DNA of 64,000 nucleotides from Megaleporinus macrocephalus (Eukaryota > Chordata > Actinopteri > Characiformes > Anostomidae): positions 1-64,000 of the forward strand of contig CM038715.1 in assembly GCA_021613375.1 (NCBI GenBank), in the 5' to 3' direction. The notes under the pieces are model-generated. The model saw nothing but the letters and a program-made list of their open reading frames with translations, ran no database searches and was not told the origin of the DNA. Both the position numbers and the translations under genes were made by a program. Positions 25,501 to 39,374 of this stretch are shown here, piece by piece. The first letter of the stretch is position 1, and the number at the start of each line of letters is the position of its first letter.

Positions 25501-28500
25501 TTCTTAGAATCTTGTAAAAGATTAAGTAGCGTAATAGCTTCAATCTAACTGGTGCCTAATACCTTAGATTCAGTGTAAGCCATGTTAGCACATTTGTTGG
25601 ATTTTGTTGTTGTAATAAATAAAAAGCAGCAGCTGCTCTTTACATTGTGTGGAAATTTCATGTTGAATGGATAAAAAGAAATGCTTGAAAATCATTGCAT
25701 TAACAGTAATAAAGGATTTTGGTCTCTCCTGTAACCTTGCCGTTGCCATTTAGACAGTGCTTATTTATTTATTTTTTAAATCATTTTAATAACTACATTC
25801 TACTCCTTGTTAGCTACATTAATATATTTGCTCCATCTATTTCTTCAACAGCTGTCTTATAACAGTATTAAAACAAGTGCTTCGTCTCTTGATGATCCTG
25901 TTGTCCTCTTGGATTAGATGGTCTTTAACCCCCACTGGTCATGGAGAAGACATATGGGGGCATTTGAAGCAAGCTCAGGAGGAACTCACAGCACGTTCAC
26001 ATCTGTAACATGAATCAGTTCACATTTGCAGCAGGCAACCTGGCTCACTGCTGTTCTCCCTGCCTTTTATTTACTCTCTCTCTCTCTCCCTTCTCTTTCT
26101 ATGTCCTTCTTACTCTCTCTTTTTTTACTCCCAGTAGGAAAAGGACTTCGCCTCCTGAGAACACTAAAGACAGTCTAACCCAGTTACCAAGACTGAGAGA
26201 GGGGGAGGAAAACGGTGTAAGAACAACAAAAAGCTCACACAAAAGCTTCCCGACATCAACTATCAGGCTGCCAGACATTCTGTTCTCATTCTCATAACTA
26301 GAGTGTCTACTTTTATCCTGTTGTTGTTTAAGTTGGTGTGCTGTACTGTTCATTGGAGGGCTATAGCTGTATGCAGGAGGGATGACAACGTAGTTCACGC
26401 TGTATTTACACTGCTCCGTCCCGTCAACGGACGTGAACGCACTCCCCCTCTTCAGCTGGCCGCATGTGGGCGTAACAAGGGTGTTCCTTGCGTCGTCCAA
26501 TGGAATCAGGTATGTGCGTTTCCAGGGGTGATGGGGCAGTGGTGATTAATGCCCGTGTTCAGCATCGGCTATTTCATACCATATTTACTTAATTTTTATA
26601 TTTGAACCAGATGTAAATATAAAAGAGGGTGTTTTAATTTAGTTCTGAATATGGAACTAATATTTCATATGTTCTCATTGGATAGACGCATTGCAAGGTC
26701 TGGATTTATTTGCATAAAGTTCGTCTCGGCTGAACTTTTCGTTGCATTGCATCTCCCGGACCCATCCCTCTGACCCATAATGCACCGTGCAGCCGTGTCT
26801 GATGGAACCAGTGCTTCCCATTGAAAATGAATGGGATACATCGCAGCACGTCGACGTGACGGAGCAGTGCAAATGCAGCGTCACTGATCTTAAATAATAA
26901 GTTCAAGGTCTACGAAGTTAAATCTAGGTTTGACTAATTAGACTGACAGGGGGATCTCCTTCCTGGCTTCAGTCACTCCCTCATTCCGTGTCTGTGTAGG
27001 GCATGTGTGGTATTTACCCTGGTGCTGAAGTTCATCCAGGTCCATGTATTTGCTGGGTTTGGGGTTAAAGCCCATGGCTGCCTCTCTCTCCTTTTCCTTC
27101 TTCCTCTGGAGCTCCTGCTGCCTCGCTCTGCGCGCCACCTCCTCCTGCAGCTCGTCCAGCTCGCTGCGCCCCTCTCCTGCACACATGCACGTACGTTTGT
27201 ACAAATGAAAACACAGGTCTATCAGATCAAGAGATTTATATTAGTTCTGTGTGATAGCGCAATGTAATCAGATATCGTTGCTAATGTTAAAGCTTTAAGA
27301 GAGAGTATTTGATGTGTAAGGAGGAAAAGGTCTAATAAAGAGGGTGTATTTAATTTTAAATTAATAAACAGGATTATTCAACAACTATTATTATTATTAT
27401 TATTATTATTTATATTAAACAATGGAGCATTATGGGGCATTAAGTTTAAGTTTAAACACATTCTGTGCTACAGGTTTTTGAAATAAGCAGTGTTCTGATG
27501 GTTTGGCTACGTTCTGAAATTATGAAAATCTAATAACTTAAGGGTGCATCCATAGCTGACCTCAAACCCTATATCATCTAGAAGCAGGTTAAGAAGGCAG
27601 TTCATGCTGGTGGATGCTAAGGCTCACCTAGGCAGGTGGGGCTGCTGCTCCAGGTGGGGGATCGCAGGTCCTGCAGGATGGCACTACTGCTCTTGGACTT
27701 TGGCACCGTGCGCCAGGACGGCCCTGAAGTCAGGGCCCTCTTACCGCTAGCCTCCCTGGGGACGGAATGAAAAGGTGGTCAGGGCCAGAATGAATTAATA
27801 ATACATGAAATTAAACACTTTCAGTGCACGCCACTACACCCTGTTAGAGTTTCTATACACTCAGTTTGTACATTCAAAAGTTTAGGGACTAGTACTGCTT
27901 TAAATACGAATTAGATTTAAGATAAATAAGATATTTTGGTTTGGATACTAATGTACACAAATGTACACTAACGCTCAAAAATTTAGGATCACTTTAGAAT
28001 TTCATTTCATACAATTCACAAACAATATTGTCCATTTCACAATTAATGTAAGTGTATCAGATGATTTTTAAAGAATAAAAATGTTTGTATTAAAGTCTAT
28101 TTTTGTATAGAGGCTTATTTTGCATATAGTCCTATTATCAGTAATTCTCAGTCCTCTGTCTAAATCTCCTGGTACGACCGCCAATCCAAGTTAAGGATGT
28201 TATTGGACTAATTGGTTGTTAGGACACTCTTGCTCAATTGTGATGCACAGCTGAAAAACATTCTACTAATAAGTGAGTATAAAAGGGAGAACAACATTCT
28301 AGGTTAGTTTAGTATCTGAAGATCAGCAGTTGATGGCTTACTGACCGACTCACAATGACCAGAAAGAAACAACTTTCTTTAGAGACCCGTCAGTCCATTG
28401 TTGTGTTAAGGAAGAAGATACTCCATTAAAACAAGAACATTTCACTGTGATCCCAAACTTTTGAGCAGTAGTGTATATATTGCACAATATGAACTGCACT

Positions 28501-31500
28501 CTATGTAGAGTTCACTAACTGCCCAACTATAGCAGATGGAAGAAAGATAATTATCATTTAGATAATGTAGAGAGTTTTGAACTACAATGAGATACATGAT
28601 GCTTGATAATTATCTGTGAATTTATCTAGTATTCATGAGTATAGGGTGTGTGAATTACAGTCACTAGACAGCAGCTAATATAAAAGTCAGCCTTCTGGTA
28701 TGAAAACTAGATCCAGGGCCATTTGAATTTCAGGGGGTGCCACAGATTCTGCATAATTATGTCGTTTTCATCCTATTAAAAAGCCCATATTCTACATTTC
28801 CCGTGCATTTATTACCTGTAAGCGCACTTATTATATTTATTTATGTTTATGCACCAAAAGCAGTCATAATTAATTTTTACTAAACCAATACAATAAAGCA
28901 GGCTGTTTCGGTTAATGCGACTTTAATACTAATGTATGTAAATGATCTCTGTTATGACTGATGTCCTTGTATTTTACTCCCTAGGCAGTAATGCGTAAGA
29001 GAAATGGGTCAGAGAAAAAACAGAGTTATATAAATTTGCTAACATATGCTAAAAATCAGTAGACCTCGGACTCCTCTTCACATGCAAGCACTTTGTGCAT
29101 GCATATTTATACAAAAATTTATATAAAACAAAACTTGAATGTATAAATCTGAAGATATATGTGTTTAGAAATAAAAACAACTGAAACTGTAAACGTTTCT
29201 AAAGTCTGTGTGTACATGTGACATCAACTGACATAAGTCGGACTCTGGGGAGGAGTCAGAACTCAGTACAACACTGCTGTCATAATGGCATCTTTCTGGG
29301 TTACACTACAGGGTAACGTTTCATTCTTTTTTATATTTCAAGATAAATCATACTGTGTACCGAAAAACATTAATACATTTGATAACTACAGTGAACTTTG
29401 GGGCAGTTGTTAGCCTCATAACTTCAACAAACATGTCAGCTGATCACAGAGGTCTCAAGTAATGAAGTACAAATACTTTGTTACCTTACTAAAGTAGAAA
29501 TTTTGGTTATTTATACTTTACTGGAGTAATTATTATTCAGCTGACTTTTTACTACTACTCCTTACATTTACACTCCATTATCAGTACTTTCTACTCCTTA
29601 CATTTACACTCCATTATCAGTACTTTCTACTCCTTACATTTACACTCCATTATCAGTACTTTCTACTCCTTACATTAACACTCCATTATCAGTACTTTCT
29701 ACTCCTTACATTTACACTCCATTATCTGTACTTTCTACTCCTTACATTTACACTCCATTATCTGTACTTTCTACTCCTTACATTTACACTCCATTATCAG
29801 TACTTTCTACTCCTTACATTTACACTCCATTATCAGTACTTTCTACTCCTTACATTTACACTCCATTATCAGTACTTTCTACTCCTTACATTTACACTCC
29901 ATTATCTGTACTTTCTACTCCTTACATTTACACTCCATTATCAGTACTTTCTACTCCTTACATTTACACTCCATTATCTGTACTTTCTACTCCTTACATT
30001 TACACTCCATTATCAGTACTTTCTACTCTTTACATTTACACTCCATTATCAGTACTTTCTACTCCTAACATTTACACTCCATTATCAGTACTTTCTACTC
30101 CTAACATTTTAAACATAGTCTCGTTACTCCTATTTCATTACAGCTTGTTTTCATTCATGTACATTTACATTCCAGTAAAGATTATTGATAACATGTCTTT
30201 GAAGTTTGACTTCATTATAATACTTATAGACAACTAATCATCATATCTTCTGCTCCATGAAACACATGTTAATGTTCAGTAGTAACAGATATGCTTCTTT
30301 AATATATTTACATTGTACTAAACTACATTCATGTTCAATGGGCGTATATGAGCTGAAACAGGAAGCCTAGCACATCCCAAATGTATCAACATTAACATTT
30401 TAATAGAACATTATAGTCATTATGACTTTTAGAAGAATGGGTTTTGGGGAGGTGGGCTAGTGCACTATACTAAGCTTTTGTCCTTAATGGCATTTTTTCT
30501 TACATTACTTTTACTTTTATACTTTAAGTAGTTCTGAAAGCAGTACTTTTACACTTTTACTGGAGTAAAAAGCTTCAGTTGATACTTCAACTTCTACAGA
30601 AAGATTTTTAAACCGTAGTATCTTTACTTCCACCTGAGTAATGAATGTAAATACTTTTGACTTTTTGGGGCATGTGCAAAATTGTGTGAATTACATCCTT
30701 TATCATGGTTGTGACATCACGATCATGGTTTGTTTGACACAATGTTTTTTTCAGCCTAATTTCTGAGGCATGTTTTGAAACAATGATTGCACAATATCTT
30801 ACATCATGTTATAGATTGATCTTATTCATTGTTTTGTTATGTAAGTAATGATTTTCTATGACACGGCCTCGTTAACTTAAGGTGAGCAGTAGTGAGGACT
30901 GTGGTGGTACCTGTGTGCGCTGGTACTGAGGTTGTCATTGAGAGGCATGTCCATACTGATGGGGCTGTTGCTGTTTCTCTCGCTGCTCTCGTAGCCGCTC
31001 TCCATCCTTTGAATCAGCCGTGGCTGTTGCTCCACACCTCTTAGAGCAGGCGGGGCAGCCAGACGCCCCACCCCTAGATTAGACCCATCCCCTGCCCCAT
31101 CTGTCCCATCCCCCGACTGCCCTGCCGTGGGATCCTCTGCTCCTGGCCCTGACACACTCTCTCCGTGCGTCTGAGTTGCTGCGTCCTCTGGAAGCGGGGA
31201 GGCACCTAAGGAGCTGTAGCCCCCCGGCCTCTGCCTGTCCCGGCTGAAGATGCTGTCGATGTTCAGGGCTTCTCTTCTGGGTCTCCAAGATGGCCGGTAG
31301 CGCCCCCCACTGGAACTGGACTTGGACTCGCTGCTGGTGCTCTCGTCCTCCCAGTCTCTGGCCCGCGCCCCGGCCTCGGACCCCCCCACCCCCGAGCTGG
31401 AGGAGGAGGAGAGCGGGCGACTGTGGATCATGATGCTCACTGTCTCCTTGTAGTCCTGTAGCCGGCCTGTGGAGGAGGGCCGCGGCGTGGACATAGGCGT

Positions 31501-34500
31501 GGGCTGCTCTTTCAGGACCTCGCCTAGACAAAGGGCAGAATCATATTTATATAGCTTTTCTTGTACACACTTTAATTACTTGTAATTAATTACACTCCTT
31601 TGTTTAGTTCATTGCAATTAATAACATTTGTCATAATTGTTTTAATTAATTTAAATGAATTAATTTTTTTTATTTGATATCTCTCCAAAGACATTATACC
31701 TACCGTATCTGGAGTTCCACAATTACAGACTGTAGTCTATCTGTTTCTCTGCATAAGGTCAGGACCCCTACAGGACCACCACAGAGCAGGCACTTCTTGT
31801 GTGGTGAATCATTCTCAGCACTGCAGTGATGGTGGTGGTGTGTTATTGTGTACTATCCTGGTATGAGTGGATCAGACACAGCAATGCTACCGGACTTTTA
31901 ATTTGCTGGTCCATCTTTTACATATAAAGTCAGAGACGATAACTCATCTGTTGCTGTTCATCATTCTCTAGTCCTTCATCAGTGAACACAGGACGCTGCT
32001 CACAGGACACTGCTGTCCAGATAGTTTTGGTTGGTGGACGATTCTCAGTTCAGCAGTGACACTGAGGTGTTTAAACACTCCAGCAGCAGCAGCAGCAGCA
32101 CTGCTGTGTCTGACCCACCTGTACCAGCACAACACATAACACCATGTCAGTCACTTCAGTGCTGAGAAAGATCCACCACATAACTAATACCTGCTCTGTG
32201 GTGGTCCTGTGGAGGGTCCTGACTATTTTGGTCCATTTTATACACGTTAAGTACCACTGATACACTCTGTTCCTAAATAAATATATAATAAACTACTGAA
32301 AGATTAGCTGATTTGTACATTCCAGATATGTTTTTAGATTTGATTCCAGTATACTTGAATGGGTTTCAGGATGTAACTTAAAAGTAATGAGGTATTAGAT
32401 TACATATTCCATTAAGTAATGAGTAAAGTAATCCCATTACAATTTTTAACGAGTAATAAGTAATCAGTAATGGATTACTTTTTTGGAGTAATTACCCCAA
32501 CACTGGTAATTTTAGTTTCACAAACATCTAGTGAGGGCATGACTTTAGCAGAGCCTGGAGCTTCTTGCTCCCATACCACAATGTTTTAAGCAGAACTGAA
32601 GAGTTCTACTTCGTTTCTCTCCCGTAAGCACCGTCCAGTGTAGTCTGCCGAATGGCTGATAATGATTCTGCCACATCAGCAGTGTGTTAAGATTGTAGAC
32701 ATTTCAGATTAGATCTACTGCAGTGTTAAAAAAAAAAAAAAAGAAAATCACCATGGCAGTAGCTGGAAATAACTTCATTAAGTGTGCCATAATGGAACTT
32801 TTAAGAGTTTAAGAGAAGAGAATATATGAAAAGAGGAGTCATAGCAACAGCATGTGAATAATAAATAAATAAAAAAATAAAAATCCCACAAGCCATCAGC
32901 TGGGCTTAGTGTCGCTAATAATTAGTGGTGTTAATAATGTCTTGCATTCACACATTGTTAACATGTTACTTTTGACACTTCTAATATTCTAATATGATAC
33001 TAATACATCACTCAGGACTCAAGAAACATTTAAACCAGGGCTGTTCATTTCAAACTAACTGGACACCTGCTATAAACAATCAAGACACTTTAGAATTTAT
33101 CGTCCAGAATTAGGTATAAAGCCTCGTTTGATTCTAAAATGAAATAGAAAGCTGTAGAACCTTAAGAATGAGGTTCCACATACTCAAAACCTACTGAGCT
33201 TCTACATAGGCAGCATTTTACATCATAGTATGCGCTCCTGACATGTAGACTGTCCCAATTCTTACATACCTTAAACATGCTGTCTACTGAGGAACCTTAT
33301 TTAGACCTGATTTTAAGAAAGCATCGACCGCTTCCTCAGCCACTAAGACAATCCCATGATGCACCACAGGCTAATCTACGAGCAGTGAAGTGGTTTTAAA
33401 ATGTGAGTTATTTTGATTCTCTCTGGAGTTTTAATGTGTTTCTGGTCATATAATCACACAAAACAGTATTTTATTATCAACTCTGTAACGAGTCCTTCAC
33501 CATTTACACTTTTATACTCCAGACATTAGCGTTTATGCTAGCAGATTTTTAAGCCTCGGGCTATTGTTTTGGATGCCGGCCGGTAGCTTAGCAACCAGCT
33601 AAACCACCGGTGTCGTGCTGCAGTGGGCGGGGACAAGCCGTGACGCAGTCTCTCTCTAACTAGAGCATCTCAGTAATCTGTTTTATGAGGAGAGATGAGG
33701 AGAGAACGCTGCTACTTACACAGCTGCTACCTAGACAGCCTACTTACACACTCACTAGACAGACCCAACAAAAAGGATAATTATAGTATTTTAATATAAA
33801 TATTGTATTACTGTTCCAAAACTATGTAATATTGAATAAAACATCTAAAATAGTTTAGTTAATGAGATTTTAATCTAAGCTACACTGGAAAAGTTACTGA
33901 TGTGAATAACTGCACTGATAAAGAATCTGATTGGTTTGAGTTTTTAAATGTTAAAGTTTTAAACGTTTAAACTGACAGACAGACTTTTACAGAAAGAAGA
34001 GTCAGTTACTGTTCCACTGGCAGGTCAAAAGCTGATATCATAGTGCATCACTAAAATAACAAGCGATTCCAAACTGAGCAGTAGTTACAGGGGCAATGCA
34101 CATGACTCAAGAATCATATTACTTGAGAATAAATTTTATAAATATAAAACAAATTCCAACTTTTCCACATCATTTGAGCACAGCAGCTTCTATTACACTG
34201 TATACAAATTTCATAATGAAGGGTCAAACGCTCCCCTCCCTGTCTACCATTCCCTCTGTGCCATGTGCTCTTTGTTTATGTTTCCCCACGTGCTCTGTGT
34301 CTCCGCCCTCCACCTAACGTCTTATTGTAATGTTCACCAGGTGTCTCTTGTTGAGTTTGTGTACATATCAGGGGTGTTTAATTAGAGTCAGTAAGGTCCA
34401 GTTAGAGGAGATCTCCTCAGGCCAAGATCTGGACCATCATCATTTCTAGCGTGTGTTCTGATTCAGTGGTGTATCCTGTTTACTGAAGTAGTCTAGTATT

Positions 34501-35541
34501 AGCATCTTATATCATCAGCTACTGAAACACCAACACATCACACATGTGTGTGTGTGCGTGTGTGTGTATGTGTGTGTGTAGGCTGGTAGAGGTACCTGCA
34601 GAGTCCATGCTGTTTTGAGAGCCGCTGCTGTCCTGATTACACACCACGGTTCCCTGAGAGTCGGAGGAGAAGTGGGAGGCCATGGACTCATGGTGCGAGC
34701 GTGAGTGCTTGTAACTGTAACTGTCTGTGGAGGAATCTGTGCGCGTGTCACTAGAGATAGACGGCTCCCTCCCTAAAGACACAACAAGCACAATGACAGT
34801 CGACCACGGACACAGTCACATCGAATGTTTCTCCTCTGCTCTGATACTATGGCCCTTTTCAGGTATCTGTGATTTTCTACGCCTCACTAGTAGGAATTCT
34901 GGAGTTAAAGACCTGCCATTCTCTGTATCAGGAGCTCCCTCAGTAGCAGGAACTCTTAAGGCCTTTATTCGCTGAACTGTATAAGATGGATTTGTGTGAT
35001 TTATTAGGTAAAAAAATAATTTAAGCACGTATAACTGGTGATATCTGGCAAAATAAATGTAGCATTGTTTTATTCGCCTTTTTGTTCCAATGTTTTAGCC
35101 AATATTCCCTGGGAACATCAACTCACTCAAACTAAACACTGCTGTTGGCATGGCAACAACCAAGAGGATGGACTGGCCATGGAGCTGCCGTCGGTTTCAG
35201 TGTGTAACAGCCTTTGGAATGAGTTCTGTGGTAGTGTAAAAACAAGACCTGCTAATGGAAATGGCTTCTTATTCTGTGTCTGGTTATTGAGTGTAGTGCC
35301 TGTTGCATAATGCTGTCAGGTACTACTATTACATCCAGATCAAAGCATTTGAGCAGCACCGAGTTGGAGCAAGCAAATGATTTTGATTGCAGCTTTTCAG
35401 AAAGTTGAGGTGTCCTTGTTTCTCTCTCGCTCCAAAACTGCTCCTGTATTGTTCCAGACCAGGAGCCAATAACGGATTTTTTCCCACTCCAACCACATGA
35501 CATGAGCAATGTGGCTGTGTCCTTACAGCTTGCATATGATG

Positions 35542-35602
<61 letters not shown>

Positions 35603-38600
35603 CTGATATTTGCTGAAATTCTCACTGACCATAGCAAAGTTTGAGTACGAGAAAGATAAAGAATAAAAAAAGCAGTTGAGTTTGTTTAAAATTTGCAGCA
35701 TTGTAGCCTTGGCTCATTGCTTCAAGCCTATATCTTCCAAAGTTTAACTAATCTTCCATTTAATAATGGAAATATATTATATAGTAAATAAAATTAAGTG
35801 TGTAGTGTCTTATTCATGCATTCAAGACACAAATAAATATCATAAGAATTAATTATATTATATTATATTATATATAAGGGGACATACAGGAGCAATCACA
35901 ATACAAAAAAAGAGTAATCCTAAAGCGGACCTGGAGCGGAGTGAATACAGAAATGCCTTGAGCCACTCCGCTCATGTGCTCTGATACAGGATATATTTCA
36001 CTATGAGCTATCTAAGAGTATTTACCTCTTTAAAGGGAACCCGACTGGTAACACAGGTAGGTCTTAATATGTTGTAATGACTCTAAATTATTAGGACAGG
36101 TTGTAAAAAATCACTAAAAGTATCAGATTTATTAGATTTTGTGTAAAATCCGCTGCACGTGGGTCTCCATTGTTGTATCTACTGACGTGATCAGCGGGTA
36201 GTGACGTCAAATGGTTGCAGTAACCGGCCGTCGCGCTTGAGCACAGCTAGCTAGCTAAACATGCTACTGTTCAGTCTTTACAGTTTGAGCTAGAACTCAA
36301 CATTTCTGACATCAGCGGTGACATCACACACCACGTTAGTGTAAATGGTGAACAGAGAGGGTGGAGGAGAGAGTGACACAGTGCTGGAGTTGTTGTGAAG
36401 CTGTGTGTTGGTGTTGACGGAGAAGGAGAGTGTCTGTTAAAGGAGCTCCGCTTTCTAGCAGGAAACATTCACACTCAGTAAACAGCTAGATACACTGAAC
36501 GGGAGTGTCTCTGAGCTTCACACTCCTTTATTAGTGAGTAGTATGTTCACTACTAAGACTGCACTTTCACCTTCAGGATCCACAAACGAGGGAGAAGCAG
36601 TTGACGCTAACGCTAAACGTTCTCAGGAGAGAATCCAGCGCATGTTCACGTTCACGGTTCTTCTCGCGGTTCTCCATAATCTGGAGCTTTTGGACTTCCT
36701 GTGTGGGGAAACTGTGGCACTGCATTGTGTTTTAGTCTACACTTAAAACCAACAGCCTCCGTCAAGTCTCTCACCAGTGGTGGTCTACTGAACCACTCAA
36801 ACTCATCCAGATTGAAGTGAGGAGAGCAGAGCGGGGGTCTTTGGGTGGCTGTGTTGGTCCACACGCTGCTTCACTAACTATTCTCCTTGTTTATGTTTGT
36901 GAAGCTGTTTAGACTAATATCAATCTTCACACTGCCTTTCACTGAAACTACATCAACAACACAATGTACATGGTTTTCTTTAAGCTAGGTTAGTAACTAA
37001 CATTCACTCCTTCACACCACAGTCCAGTTTAGACCTGCAACCATTTGACGTCATCTACCCAGCAGGCATTGTTAATATGTTGCATATTTAGAATAAAAGC
37101 TTTAATTTATAAATAAATCTGCTACTCTTGTGATTGTTTTACAACACATCTTAATAATTTAGAGTCATTACACCATATTAAGGCTTACAAGTGTTACCAG
37201 CCGGGTTCTCTTTAAGCTCTGCTCAAATCAGCTGTTGTGTGATGGAACAAGCTTTACCAAACATTAGCAAAAATCCCAATTCATTAGTTTGAGTGGCATG
37301 TTTTCCCAACATTCTGTTAAGTTTGTCCAACAAAGTGAAGCATATAACTCAGCTAGTTCCTTAAAAATGGCTAAATCATTGCTAAATTGCTAAATATAAA
37401 CACCCCCCCCCAGCTTTCTCTTTCCTGCTGACTTGCTTTCGCCTCTTTCCTCTGCTCCCCTCAATTTTTCTCATACCAGAGTCTTCACTGTCGTAGCCGG
37501 CCTTGCTGCAGTGGTGCAGGTCCAGCTGAGCTGAGGGGACATCTTGCGATGACACAGGTGTCCCCCGGGGGTCAGCATAGAGCAGCAGCAGCGGCTGGTA
37601 GTGGCCCTTTATACAGCGTGACACCACGTCCTTCCACTTGGGTCCAATCTGTCAAGAGTAAACAGACACACACACACACACAGCATTGAAACACATCAGT
37701 TAGCCTCTCTTTAGTGAAGAGGGGGATTACTGGCAAACAAACTTAAAACGTAGTGCCCACTGTTACCTCTTTGACGTGTGCGTCATCGAAGTACATCCAC
37801 TTGCGTATCTTGGTTTGGAAGAAGAAGGTGGAGTAGTGTTTGCCGTAGTAACACACCATGCCCACCAGGTAGAGCTCCGATTGCTTGGCCCTGTCGTCCG
37901 TCACTCTGTAGAATAGCTGGGGGGCGGGAACAACAGGAGAGGTTTGGCGGTGAGAACCAATCAAATAGTCCATGACATAAGCGGACAGGTTTCCACTCAG
38001 ACGTATGGAGACGCCCACACTGTACTGCAGCGAGAGCCTAAATCATCAGGGGAGATACTGACTCATCAGCCCTGGTGGAGGGCGTCCTGACTTATACGAT
38101 CACAGTGACAGCTTAATGAAAACATGCCACAAAGCAATATATCCATAAAAGTCACATGACCGAAGCTAAATGTTTCTGAGATGTAATCTTCTAAGCAAGG
38201 TCCTTGTAGAGCACACATGAGCACAGCTGCAAATGCAATGTCCACTGCAGCAAAGAACATGCTCTGGCACATGGCCCATCAAAAGTTTGGGGACATCTGG
38301 TCTTCTTTTAAAATAGACATTTGCTATTTTTCCATTGAGAAAGTAACTACCAGCAAACACAGGACAGCGTATTGCTAATACTTTGAGAAGAACTGAGCTT
38401 CATGCTTATCAAAATATTTTGCACGTTTTAAGCGTTGATGAGAGCTAAAATTAAAATACGGGCTGCAATACTTGGGATATGGCACTGTTCCTGAAAGAAG
38501 TACTGTCACTAATACTCTCACACATTTTTAAAAATAGTGTCAAAAATGGGGGAGGGGTGGGGGGCGTTGGGTTAGGGGTACGGAAATTTTAAGCAGCATA

Positions 38601-39299
38601 TACATAGAGTACACAATGACAGTACACAATGCAATCCCTTTTTTTTTTAGATAATTTACATCAAGCAGAATATGGAAAAACATTGTATAATGAGGTGAGA
38701 GTCAGCAACCCTAAACTGACATGTCAAACATTTTGCCCTTAAAACCAATAAATAAAATAAATAAAAATTGTTTTGAAAAAAGAATTTTTGAAAAAGCAGT
38801 AATATATATATACACGCACACTACCGCCCAAATGTTTAGGATCAATTTAGAATTTAATTTAATGCAATTCACAAACAATACTGTCCATTTCACAATTAAT
38901 TTAAGTGTATCACTTAAATTAATGTTTGTATTAAAGTCTATTTTTGTATAGAGGATTATTTTGCATTTAGTCCTCTCAGTCCTCTGTCTGAATCTCCTGG
39001 TACGGCCGCCAATCCAAGTTAAGGATGTTATTGGACTAATTGGTTGTTATGACACTCTTGCTCAATTGTGATGCACAGCTGAAAAACATTCTACTAATAA
39101 GTGAGTATTAAAGGGAGAACAACATTCTAGGTTAGTTTAGTATCTGAAGCATCAGCAGTTGATGGCTTGCTGACCGACTCACAATGACCAGAAAGAAACA
39201 ACTTTCTTTAGAGACCCGTCAGTCCATTGTTGTGTTAAGGAAGAAGATACTCCATTAAAACAAGAACATTTCACTGTGATCCCAAACTTTTGAGCGCTA

Positions 39300-39374
<75 letters not shown>

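Larger units (their letters stand above)
24063..27017 (-). other. usp54 intron I-J (3.0 kb)
   Basis: It holds a Tc1-type MITE (24748-25237), a repeat copy (25595-25760) and a foldback element (26397-26881). The rest is unassigned. Confidence 0.8.
27756..30910 (-). other. usp54 intron G-H (3.2 kb)
   Basis: It holds a Tc1-type MITE (27966-28473) and a hAT copy carrying a 36-bp minisatellite (29447-30661). The span 28480-29440 is AT-rich and unassigned. Confidence 0.8.
31524..34595 (-). other. usp54 intron F-G (3.1 kb)
   Basis: It holds a foldback element (31745-32235), a repeat built of TAATGAGTAAAGTAAT-like steps (32370-32515), and a truncated hAT end (34369-34533) next to a (TG)n run. I searched it for the extra exon expected from the human protein and did not find one. 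The span 32520-34365 has no named feature. Confidence 0.75.
34773..37476 (-). other. usp54 intron E-F (2.7 kb)
   Basis: It holds the TTAA-flanked element (36034-37211) and a (TA)n run (35543-35597). Sequence 34780-35530 is unassigned. Confidence 0.8.

Noticed and set aside
36534..36746. 70-codon plus-strand ORF
   Set aside because: It lies inside the TTAA-flanked element, matches no family, and has the length expected by chance.
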